Source: Schlegelella_A sp036263655 | GTDB taxonomy: Bacteria > Pseudomonadota > Gammaproteobacteria > Burkholderiales > Burkholderiaceae_C | Reading direction: 5' to 3' | NCBI GenBank assembly: GCA_036263655.1 | Contig: DATAGP010000038.1 | Span: forward strand, 62,001-126,000 | Length of the DNA stretch: 64,000 nt | In this document: piece by piece, positions 1 to 7,252 of the stretch | Numbering within the stretch: the first letter of the stretch is position 1 | Layout of the letters: each line of letters starts with the position of its first letter | Notes under the pieces: model-generated | Database searches by the model: none | Told to the model about the DNA's origin: nothing | Seen by the model: only the letters and a program-made list of their open reading frames with translations | Program-made: the position numbers and the translations under genes

Positions 1-11
1 GGGGTTGGCGG

Positions 12-37
12 AAAAATCGCCGACCGCTCATAGGCGA
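12..37 (-). terminator. possible terminator of tRNA-Ser
   Basis: Just downstream of the tRNA on the minus strand a 5-bp stem (TCGCC/GGCGA, 11-base loop) is followed by five T residues. The stem is short, so this is a weak candidate. Confidence 0.3.
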
Positions 38-38
38 G

Positions 39-130
<92 letters not shown>

Positions 131-156
131 GGGGCGGCGATCTTAGCCGAGCGGGG

Positions 157-1080
157 TCACGCGCCGGGCCGCACGGCCGGGCTCTTCATCAGGGCCATGG
201 CGGAGCCGATGAGGCCGGACACCTCCGTCATGTTGCCCGGCATGATCATGGTGTTGTTCTTCTGCGCCAACTGGGCGAACGCATCCACCGCCTTCTCCGC
301 CACCTTCAATTGCACGGCCTGCTCGCCACCGGGCGAGCGGATGGCCTCGGCGACCTTGCGGATGGCCTCGGCGGTGGCGTCGGCCACGGTGATGATGGCC
401 GAGGCCTCGCCCTGCGCCTGGTTGATTTCCGCCTGCCGCTGGCCCTCGGAGCGGGCGATGAAGGCCTCCCGCTCGCCGGTGGCGATGTTGATCTGCTCCT
501 GCTTGCGTCCCTCGGACGCGGCGATGAGCGCGCGCTTCTCGCGCTCGGCCGTGATCTGCGCCTGCATGGCCCGCAGGATCTCGGCCGGCGGGGTCAGGTC
601 CTTGATCTCGTAGCGGAGCACCTTCACGCCCCAGTTGGTGGCCGCCTCGTCGAGGGCGCTGACCACCGAGGCGTTGATCTGGTCGCGCTCCTCGAAGGTC
701 TTGTCCAGCTCCATCTTGCCGATGACCGAGCGGAGCAGCGTCTGCGCCAGCTGGGTGATCGCCATGACGTAGTTCGACGAACCGTAGCTCGCCCGCATCG
801 GATCCGTCACCTGGAAGTAGATGATCCCGTCCACCTGGAGCTGGGTGTTGTCGCGGGTGATGCAGACCTGGCTCGGCACATCGAGCGGCACCTCCTTCAG
901 CGAGTGCTTGTAGGCGACGCGCTCGAGGAAGGGCATGACGAAGCTGAGGCCGGGGGTGAGGGTGCGGTCGTACTTGCCCAGGCGCTCGACGACCCAGGCG
1001 TGCTGCTGCGGGACGATCTTGAAGGTCTGGAAGACGAAGATCGCGGCGATGACCGCGATGACGAGGGCGACTTCGGTCAT
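157..1080 (-). CDS. qmcA: stomatin-like SPFH/band 7 membrane protein (QmcA family)
   Basis: This 307-residue protein has one N-terminal membrane anchor (about residues 3-19) followed by a band 7/SPFH domain. The family signature LGKYDRTLTPGLSFVMPF lies near residues 34-51, and a charged, Ala/Glu-rich helical region covers about 170-260. Family members form large oligomers at the cytoplasmic membrane and are linked to membrane microdomains and protease control; no substrate can be read from the sequence. The ATG at 1080 has AGGAG upstream. It lies 24 bases downstream of the NfeD gene on the same strand, and stomatin/NfeD pairs are a conserved operon, which supports both calls. Confidence 0.9.
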   Translation of the reverse strand: MTEVALVIAVIAAIFVFQTFKIVPQQHAWVVERLGKYDRTLTPGLSFVMPFLERVAYKHSLKEVPLDVPSQVCITRDNTQLQVDGIIYFQVTDPMRASYGSSNYVMAITQLAQTLLRSVIGKMELDKTFEERDQINASVVSALDEAATNWGVKVLRYEIKDLTPPAEILRAMQAQITAEREKRALIAASEGRKQEQINIATGEREAFIARSEGQRQAEINQAQGEASAIITVADATAEAIRKVAEAIRSPGGEQAVQLKVAEKAVDAFAQLAQKNNTMIMPGNMTEVSGLIGSAMALMKSPAVRPGA

Positions 1081-1104
1081 CGATGGCTCCTGGCTGTGAC
1101 GGAT

Positions 1105-1545
1105 TCAATCGGCGGACGGGGCGAGGATCAGCCAGTTGCCTTCGATGCCGGCCACGACATGCTCGCCGGCCAGTGGCGCGGCCCCGGGCTGCAGGCGTGC
1201 CGTCCATCGCGAGCCGCGGTACTGCACCTGGGTCGTGCGATCCGCGGACCACTCGGCGACATGGACGCGGCCGCCGATGTCGAGGTTGACGTCGCGGTTG
1301 CGCGCCGCGGGCAGCTCGGCATGGCGCTGGCCGCGCCGCTGCCAGCGCCAGAGGGCGGAGGCGCCACCGCCAACCGCGGCGGCCGTCAGCATCTGCAAGG
1401 GCAGGCCGGCGCCGAGATGCGCCGCGACAGCGCCGGCGCACAGGCCGAGCGCGATCATCAGCAGGTGGAAGGTGCCGGTCGCCAGCTCGAGGGCGACGGC
1501 GATCCCGGCGGCGATCCACCACCAGGTGGCTGGGGACAGGTCCAT
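1105..1545 (-). CDS. NfeD-like membrane protein
   Basis: A 146-residue protein with an N-terminal hydrophobic block of two to three membrane segments (about 5-70) and a C-terminal soluble beta-rich domain (about 85-146, ending GIEGNWLIL) matching the OB-fold of short NfeD proteins. It lacks the ClpP-like protease domain of long NfeD, so it is the truncated NfeD1b type that partners stomatins. The ATG at 1545 is preferred over upstream codons because GGAGGGAG lies 5-12 bases before it and the hydrophobic segment follows at once. It is first in a two-gene operon with the stomatin-like gene and diverges from the decarboxylase gene. Confidence 0.85.
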   Translation of the reverse strand: MDLSPATWWWIAAGIAVALELATGTFHLLMIALGLCAGAVAAHLGAGLPLQMLTAAAVGGGASALWRWQRRGQRHAELPAARNRDVNLDIGGRVHVAEWSADRTTQVQYRGSRWTARLQPGAAPLAGEHVVAGIEGNWLILAPSAD

Positions 1546-1688
1546 CGACGTCTCCCTCCGTTGCAGTTGGCCGGCAGTGTAGGCGTCCGGTGGAGGAGAG
1601 CCGCCGCGGCAACGCCTTGCGAGCCCCTTCACGATCACGCGGCCCTACACTGCGCGCTTTTCCGAGCGGCCAACCCGAGGGCCAGGCG

Positions 1689-3959
1689 ATGCAACGTTTC
1701 CAGTTCCCGATCGTCATCATTGACGAGGACTTCCGGTCCGAGAACGCTTCGGGGCTCGGCATCCGCGCGCTGGCAGCGGCCATCGAGAAGGAAGGCTTCG
1801 AGGTGCTCGGTGCGACCAGCTACGGCGACCTCTCGCAGTTCGCACAGCAGCAGAGCCGCGCGAGCGCCTTCATCCTGTCCATCGACGACGAGGAGTTCCT
1901 GGGCGACGACACGAACCTCGCGCCAGCGATCCTGAACCTGCGCAAGTTCATCACCGAGGTGCGCTTCAAGAACGCCGACGTTCCGATCTACCTTTACGGC
2001 GAGACCCGGACCTCCCAGCACCTGCCGAACGACGTGCTGCGCGAGCTGCACGGCTTCATCCACATGTTCGAGGACACGCCGGAGTTCGTCGCCCGGCACA
2101 TCATCCGGGAGGCGCGCGGCTATCTGGACGGCGTGGCGCCCCCGTTCTTCAAGGCGCTGCTCGAGTATGCGCAGGACGGCTCCTATTCCTGGCACTGCCC
2201 GGGCCACTCGGGCGGTGTCGCCTTCCTGAAGAGCCCGGTGGGCCGCATGTTCCACCAGTTCTTCGGCGAGAACATGCTCCGCGCCGACGTCTGCAATTCC
2301 GTCGACGAGCTCGGCCAGCTGCTCGACCATACCGGCCCGGTGGCCGCGAGCGAGCGCAACGCGGCACGCATCTTCAACGCCGACCACTGCTTCTTCGTCA
2401 CCAACGGCACGAGCACCAGCAACAAGATGGTGTGGCATCACACCGTCGCTCCGGGCGACGTGGTCGTGGTCGACCGCAACTGCCACAAGTCGATCCTGCA
2501 CGCGATCATCATGACCGGCTCGGTGCCGGTCTTCCTGCGTCCGACACGCAACCACTACGGGATCATCGGCCCCATCCCGCAGAGCGAGTTCACCCCGGAA
2601 TCGATCCGCGACCAGATCGCCGCGCACCCGCTGCTGCAGGACGTCGACACCACGAAGCTCAAGCCGCGCATCCTGACCCTGACGCAGAGCACCTATGACG
2701 GCGTGCTCTACAACACCGAGACGATCAAGCACGCGCTCGACGGCACGATCGGAACGCTCCACTTCGACGAGGCCTGGCTGCCGCACGCCGCCTTCCACAA
2801 GTTCTACGGCGTGTTCCACTCGATGGGCAAGAACCGGCCGCGCCCGAAGGACCAGATCGTCTTCGCGACGCAGTCGACGCACAAGCTGCTCGCCGGCATC
2901 AGCCAGGCGTCGCAGGTGCTCGTGCAGGATTCGCAGACCAGGAAGCTCGACCCGCACCTCTTCAACGAGGCCTACCTGATGCACAGCTCGACAAGCCCGC
3001 AGTACGCGATCATCGCGTCGTGCGACGTCTCGGCGGCGATGATGGAAGCGCCCGGCGGGCGCGCTCTCGTCGAGGAGAGCATCGCCGAGTCGCTCGACTT
3101 CCGGCGCGCCATGCGCAAGGTTGATGGCGACTTCGGCAAGGACTGGTGGTTCAAGGTCTGGGGTCCCGAGAAGCTCGCGGCCGAGGGCATCGGCAGCAGC
3201 GCCGACTGGATGCTGAAGGCCAACGCCAAGTGGCACGGCTTCGGCAACCTCGCCGAGGGCTTCAACCTGCTCGACCCGATCAAGTGCACGCTGATCACGC
3301 CGGGTCTCGACATGTCGGGCAAGTTCGCGAAGACCGGCATCCCGGCTGCCGTGGTCACCAAGTTCCTCGTCGATCACGGCGTGGTGGTCGAGAAGACCGG
3401 CCTCTATTCGTTCTTCATCATGTTCACCATCGGCATCACCAAGGGCCGCTGGAACACCCTGGTGACGGCGCTGCAGCAGTTCAAGGACGACTTCGACCGC
3501 AACCAGCCGTGCTGGAAGGTGATGCCCGAGTTCACCGCCGCCAACCCCAAGTACGAGCGGATCGGACTGCGCGACCTCTCGCAGAGCATCCACGACTTCT
3601 ACGCCAAGGACGACATCGCCCGGCTGGTCACCGACATGTACGTCTCGGACATCCAGCCGGCGATGAAGCCGAGCGATGCCTTCGCCTGCATCGCCCACGG
3701 GCAGACCGAGCGGGTCGAGATCGACGAGCTGGAGGGCCGCATCTCGACCACCCTGCTCACCCCGTACCCGCCCGGCATCCCGCTGCTGATTCCGGGCGAG
3801 CGCTTCAACAAGAAGATCGTCGATTACCTGCGCTTCACCCGCGAGTTCAACCGCACCTTCCCCGGCTTCGACACCGACGTGCACGGCCTGATGTCGATGA
3901 AGGAGCTGCAGGGCGTCGGCACCGAGAACGGCCGCTACTTCGTCGACTGCGTGAAGTAG
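1689..3959 (+). CDS. PLP-dependent arginine/lysine/ornithine decarboxylase (AdiA-like fold)
   Basis: At 756 residues this matches the large bacterial class III decarboxylases (AdiA, LdcI, SpeC/F). An N-terminal response-regulator-like wing (about 1-130) is followed by the PLP aminotransferase-fold core with GHSGG, a DEAW motif and the Schiff-base lysine in STHKLLAG (about K399), then the C-terminal decarboxylase domain. It decarboxylates a basic amino acid to the matching amine, consuming a proton, either for acid resistance or polyamine supply. Arginine is the usual annotation in betaproteobacteria, but the substrate cannot be fixed from sequence alone. The ATG at 1689 fits the family N-terminus (MQRFQFPIVIIDED); an upstream in-frame extension looks non-coding. 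No antiporter gene is adjacent. Confidence 0.9.
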   Translation: MQRFQFPIVIIDEDFRSENASGLGIRALAAAIEKEGFEVLGATSYGDLSQFAQQQSRASAFILSIDDEEFLGDDTNLAPAILNLRKFITEVRFKNADVPIYLYGETRTSQHLPNDVLRELHGFIHMFEDTPEFVARHIIREARGYLDGVAPPFFKALLEYAQDGSYSWHCPGHSGGVAFLKSPVGRMFHQFFGENMLRADVCNSVDELGQLLDHTGPVAASERNAARIFNADHCFFVTNGTSTSNKMVWHHTVAPGDVVVVDRNCHKSILHAIIMTGSVPVFLRPTRNHYGIIGPIPQSEFTPESIRDQIAAHPLLQDVDTTKLKPRILTLTQSTYDGVLYNTETIKHALDGTIGTLHFDEAWLPHAAFHKFYGVFHSMGKNRPRPKDQIVFATQSTHKLLAGISQASQVLVQDSQTRKLDPHLFNEAYLMHSSTSPQYAIIASCDVSAAMMEAPGGRALVEESIAESLDFRRAMRKVDGDFGKDWWFKVWGPEKLAAEGIGSSADWMLKANAKWHGFGNLAEGFNLLDPIKCTLITPGLDMSGKFAKTGIPAAVVTKFLVDHGVVVEKTGLYSFFIMFTIGITKGRWNTLVTALQQFKDDFDRNQPCWKVMPEFTAANPKYERIGLRDLSQSIHDFYAKDDIARLVTDMYVSDIQPAMKPSDAFACIAHGQTERVEIDELEGRISTTLLTPYPPGIPLLIPGERFNKKIVDYLRFTREFNRTFPGFDTDVHGLMSMKELQGVGTENGRYFVDCVK

Positions 3960-3977
3960 CCCTGAGGGCTACTTCAC
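3951..3977 (+). terminator. hairpin at the end of the decarboxylase gene
   Basis: GTGAAGTAGCCC, a TGA loop, and GGGCTACTTCAC form a perfect 12-bp stem. The decarboxylase stop codon TAG (3957-3959) lies inside the left arm. No T-run follows, so it is either a Rho-assisted terminator or a 3'-end stabilising structure. It lies between convergent genes (decarboxylase and fabI). Confidence 0.6.
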
Positions 3978-4066
3978 GCTCTGCGTGACAGGGCTGCTCC
4001 CTCCCCGACCCCTCCCTCCGCGAGAGAGGGGCGCGCGCCGTGGCGCGCACAACATGCCAGCGGCCG

Positions 4067-4846
4067 TCAGGCGGCGCCGGGCATGGCGTGGGAGAAGCCG
4101 GCGTCCACGTAGACGATTTCCGAGGTCACGCCTGCGGCCAGATCCGACAGCAGGAAGGCGGCGGTGTTGCCGACGTCGTCGATGGTCACGTTGCGGCGCA
4201 GCGGAGCGTTCTGGGCCACGACGTCCAGGATCTTTCCGAAACCCTTGATGCCGGACGCCGCCAGCGTCTTGATCGGACCGGCCGAAATGCCGTTGACCCG
4301 CACGCCCCGGGGGCCAAGGCTGGTCGCCAGGTAGCGGACGCTCGCCTCCAGCGACGCCTTCGCCAGACCCATGGTGTTGTAGTTGGGAACGCTGCGGAGC
4401 GCCCCCAGATAGGTCAGGGTGAGGAGGGCGGCATTGGCCGACAGCCGCGGGGCTGCCGCCTTCGCCATCGCCGGGAAGCTGTAGCTCGAGATGTCGTGCG
4501 CGATCCGGAACGCGTCGCGCGACAGGCCCTCGAGGAAGTCGCCCGCGATCGCTTCCTTCGGTGCATAGCCGATGGAATGGACGAAGCCGTCGAAGGCCGG
4601 CCACACCTCGCCCAGGCCGGCGAACATGGCCTCAATCTGGGCATCGTCGGCGACGTCGCAGTCGAAGACCAGCGAGGAGCCGAACTCGGCCGCGAACTCG
4701 CCGACGCGATCCTTGAAGCGCTCGCCCTGGTAGCTGAAGGCCAGATCGGCTCCTTCCCGTCGGCAGGCCCGGGCGATGCCGTAGGCGATCGATCGATTCG
4801 AGAGGACACCCGTGATCAGGAGGCGTTTGCCGGCGAGAAATCCCAT
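4067..4846 (-). CDS. fabI: enoyl-[acyl-carrier-protein] reductase (NADH), FabI
   Basis: FabI performs the last reduction of each fatty acid synthesis cycle, converting trans-2-enoyl-ACP to acyl-ACP. The 259-residue protein begins MGFLAGKRLLITGV and carries the divergent SDR features of FabI: the nucleotide loop SNRSIAYGIA, and the Y-x6-K catalytic pair (YNTMGLAK) in place of Y-x3-K. ISAGPIKTLAASGI is the FabI substrate-loop motif. The ATG at 4846 begins at the family N-terminus; upstream in-frame codons extend into the promoter region of rimP. The gene is monocistronic here and divergent from rimP. Confidence 0.96.
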   Translation of the reverse strand: MGFLAGKRLLITGVLSNRSIAYGIARACRREGADLAFSYQGERFKDRVGEFAAEFGSSLVFDCDVADDAQIEAMFAGLGEVWPAFDGFVHSIGYAPKEAIAGDFLEGLSRDAFRIAHDISSYSFPAMAKAAAPRLSANAALLTLTYLGALRSVPNYNTMGLAKASLEASVRYLATSLGPRGVRVNGISAGPIKTLAASGIKGFGKILDVVAQNAPLRRNVTIDDVGNTAAFLLSDLAAGVTSEIVYVDAGFSHAMPGAA

Positions 4847-4915
4847 GCGAGGCGGTCCGGTCGAGGAGGCGAAGGGGCGGAATTCTGGCATGCGCCCAGG
4901 CGCGGTCCTGCCCTC

Positions 4916-4960
4916 TTGACACAGGGGCATCTTGCCGCTATTTGAGGTACCGGATACAAT
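4916..4960 (+). promoter_or_regulatory. sigma-70 type promoter(s) of the rimP-nusA-infB operon
   Basis: Two overlapping candidates are visible: TTGCCG (4932-4937), 17-base spacer, TACAAT (4955-4960); and a consensus TTGACA (4916-4921), 17-base spacer, weaker TATTTG (4939-4944). Transcription from the first would start near 4967. The intrinsic-terminator-like hairpin at 4987-5014 would then lie in the leader. Confidence 0.55.
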
Positions 4961-4986
4961 TCCGCTCTTTCCCAGAAAGCGTCAAG

Positions 4987-5014
4987 TGGGCGGTTCTTCC
5001 GGCCCATTTTTTTT
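4987..5014 (+). terminator. leader terminator/attenuator before rimP
   Basis: TGGGCGG, loop TTCTT, CC-(bulged G)-GCCCA forms a 7-bp stem with one bulge, followed directly by eight T residues (5007-5014). This is a classic intrinsic terminator in the plus direction. The only visible transcription entering it starts at the promoter 27-50 bases upstream, because fabI runs the other way. It is therefore placed to attenuate the nusA operon rather than end another gene. A smaller hairpin (CTTTC-CCA-GAAAG, 4967-4979) precedes it. Confidence 0.7.
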
Positions 5015-5062
5015 GGCTGATCCACTCTGACCGAAGCCTTGCCCCTCGCCAACCTGCCGCTC

Positions 5063-5704
5063 ATGAGCCACGCTGCCATCGACCAGACCGTTGCCGGGCT
5101 CGGCTACGAGCTGGTCGAGCTCGAGCGCGGGCCGGGTGGGCTGCTGCGCGTCACGATCGACCACCCTGCCGCGCCGGCCGGGCAGGCCGAGCGGTTCATC
5201 ACCGTCGACGACTGCGAGCGCGTGACGCGGCAGCTCCAGCACGTGCTCGAGGTGGAGGGCCTCGCCTACGAGCGGCTCGAGGTGTCCTCCCCCGGCCTGG
5301 ACCGGCCGCTCAAGTCGGTCGCCGACTTCGCCCGGTTCGCCGGCGAGCAGGTGGAAGTGACGCTGAAGGTGCCCTTCAAGGGACGCAAGCGCTTCCGCGG
5401 CGAGCTCCTCCCCGAAGGCGACGGCTGGCGACTCGTCCTCGCGCCGACGGCGGCGCAGGCGGCGGCGAAGAAGCACGCCGCCAGCAAGTCCGCCAAGGCG
5501 CGGGCGGCGGCTGCGGCGCCCGCGGGTGAGCCCACCCCCGCCGCGGCCGAGGACGTCAAGGTGCTGGATTTCTCCCTGGACGAGGTGCGCGAGGCGCGCC
5601 TCGTCCCGGTCATCGATTTCAAGGGGCGTCGGCTTGCGGCGCCGGGCCAGGCGGCCGACGGAGCACGCCGGCATGAAGAGGCAGACGGAGGTCGGAACCC
5701 ATGA
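5063..5704 (+). CDS. rimP: ribosome maturation factor RimP
   Basis: RimP is needed for 30S subunit maturation. The N-terminal domain opens with the family motif GLGYELVELE and contains SSPGLDRPL (about residues 74-82), the RimP signature. The C-terminal SH3-like domain carries an Ala/Lys-rich low-complexity insertion (about 130-170) before the final strand (VKVLDFSLDEV...ARLVPVIDFKGR). At 213 residues it is longer than the roughly 150-residue E. coli protein because of this insertion and a short tail. The ATG at 5063 is the conventional start; a TTG at 5039 in frame is possible, and neither has a clear ribosome-binding site. Its stop overlaps the nusA ATG (ATGA). Confidence 0.9.
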   Translation: MSHAAIDQTVAGLGYELVELERGPGGLLRVTIDHPAAPAGQAERFITVDDCERVTRQLQHVLEVEGLAYERLEVSSPGLDRPLKSVADFARFAGEQVEVTLKVPFKGRKRFRGELLPEGDGWRLVLAPTAAQAAAKKHAASKSAKARAAAAAPAGEPTPAAAEDVKVLDFSLDEVREARLVPVIDFKGRRLAAPGQAADGARRHEEADGGRNP

Positions 5705-7245
5705 ACCGTGAACTGTTGATGCTGGTGGACGCGATCTCGCGCGAGAAGAGCGTCGACCTGGAGATCGTCTTCCAGGCGGTCGAAGCAGCGCTCGCGTCGG
5801 CCTCGAAGAAGCTGCACGGCGGCGAAGTCGACATCCGCGTGTCGGTCGACCGCGAGACGGGCGAGTACGAGACGTTCCGCCGCTGGCATGTCGTCCCCAA
5901 CGAGGCGGGACTGCAGCTGCCGGACTCCGAGGTCCTCCACTTCGAGGCCGTCGAGCAGATCCCAGACATCGAGGTCGGCGACTACATCGAGGAGCAGGTC
6001 GAGTCGGTGTCGATCGGGCGGATCGGCGCCCAGGCGGCCAAGCAGGTCATCCTGCAGAAGATCCGCGACGCCGAGCGCGAGCAGCTCCTGACCGACTTCC
6101 TCTCGCGCGGCGAGAAGATCTTCGTCGGCACGGTGAAGCGACTCGACAAGGGCGACGTCATCGTGGAGTCGGGCCGCATCGAGGGCCGACTGCGGCGCTC
6201 GGAGATGATCCCGAAGGAGAACCTCCGCACCGGCGACCGCGTTCGCGCCTACATCGCCGAGGTCGACCCGACCCTCCGCGGGCCGCAGATCCTGCTGTCG
6301 CGCAGCTCGCCGGGCTTCATGATCGAGCTGTTCCGCCAGGAAGTGCCCGAGATCGAGCAGAAGCTGCTGGAGATCAAGTCGTGCGCGCGCGACCCGGGGT
6401 CCCGGGCCAAGATCGCGGTGGTCTCGCACGACCGGCGCGTCGACCCCATCGGCACCTGCGTCGGCGTGCGCGGCTCGCGCGTCAACGCCGTCACCAACGA
6501 GCTCGCCGGCGAGCGGGTGGACATCGTCCTCTGGTCGGAAGATCCGGCGCAATTCGTGATCGGCGCGCTGGCGCCCGCCAACGTGCAGTCCATCGTCGTC
6601 GACGAGGAGCGGCATGCGATGGACGTCGTCGTCGACGAGGAGAACCTGGCGATCGCGATCGGCCGCGGCGGCCAGAACGTCCGCCTGGCGTCCGAGATGA
6701 CCGGCTGGCGCATCAACATCATGTCGGCGGAGGAGTCCGCGTCGAAGCAGGCCTCCGAGTCCGACCAGCTGCGCAAGCTCTTCGTCGAGAAGCTCGATGT
6801 CGACGTGGAGGTCGCCGACATCCTCATCGCCGAAGGCTTCTCGAACCTCGAGGAAGTCGCCTACGTGCCGATGCAGGAGATGCTCGAGATCGAGAGCTTC
6901 GACGAGGACACCGTCAACGAGCTTCGCACCCGGGCCAAGGACGCGCTGCTGACCATGGACCTCGCCCGCGAGGAGCGCGGCGGCGAGGTGTCGCAGGACC
7001 TGCACGACTTCGACGGGCTGACGCCCGAGCTGATCGGCAAGCTCGAGAAGGGCGGCGTGCATACCCGCGACGAGCTGGCCGATCTGGCCGTCGACGAGCT
7101 GGTGGAGATCTCGGAGATCGACGCAGAGGCCGCCAAGGACCTGATCATGAAGGCGCGCGCGCACTGGTTCGCCGCCGAGGCAGCCAAGCAGCAGGAAGCG
7201 GAGACGCAGGAAGCGGCCCCGCAAGAGACGACAACGCAAGGATAG
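5701..7245 (+). CDS. nusA: transcription termination/antitermination factor NusA
   Basis: NusA binds RNA polymerase and nascent RNA and controls pausing, intrinsic termination and rRNA antitermination. The 514-residue protein has the N-terminal RNAP-binding domain (about 1-125), an S1 domain (about 135-200), KH1/KH2 (about 230-345, including GRGGQNVRLASEMTGW), and two acidic C-terminal repeats (about 365-490) as in gamma/betaproteobacterial NusA. GGAGGT precedes the ATG, which overlaps the rimP stop. NusA commonly regulates its own operon, which fits the terminator-like leader upstream of rimP. Confidence 0.97.
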   Translation: MNRELLMLVDAISREKSVDLEIVFQAVEAALASASKKLHGGEVDIRVSVDRETGEYETFRRWHVVPNEAGLQLPDSEVLHFEAVEQIPDIEVGDYIEEQVESVSIGRIGAQAAKQVILQKIRDAEREQLLTDFLSRGEKIFVGTVKRLDKGDVIVESGRIEGRLRRSEMIPKENLRTGDRVRAYIAEVDPTLRGPQILLSRSSPGFMIELFRQEVPEIEQKLLEIKSCARDPGSRAKIAVVSHDRRVDPIGTCVGVRGSRVNAVTNELAGERVDIVLWSEDPAQFVIGALAPANVQSIVVDEERHAMDVVVDEENLAIAIGRGGQNVRLASEMTGWRINIMSAEESASKQASESDQLRKLFVEKLDVDVEVADILIAEGFSNLEEVAYVPMQEMLEIESFDEDTVNELRTRAKDALLTMDLAREERGGEVSQDLHDFDGLTPELIGKLEKGGVHTRDELADLAVDELVEISEIDAEAAKDLIMKARAHWFAAEAAKQQEAETQEAAPQETTTQG

Positions 7246-7252
7246 ACAACCC

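Noticed and set aside
1635..3884. A 749-codon open frame antisense to the decarboxylase
   Set aside because: It lies wholly inside a well-supported gene, with Val/Leu/Arg/Asp-rich low-complexity translation and no recognisable motif.
5007..5014. T-run read as a fabI promoter element
   Set aside because: Its position after a stem in the plus direction fits a terminator better, and no -10/-35 pair for fabI uses it.
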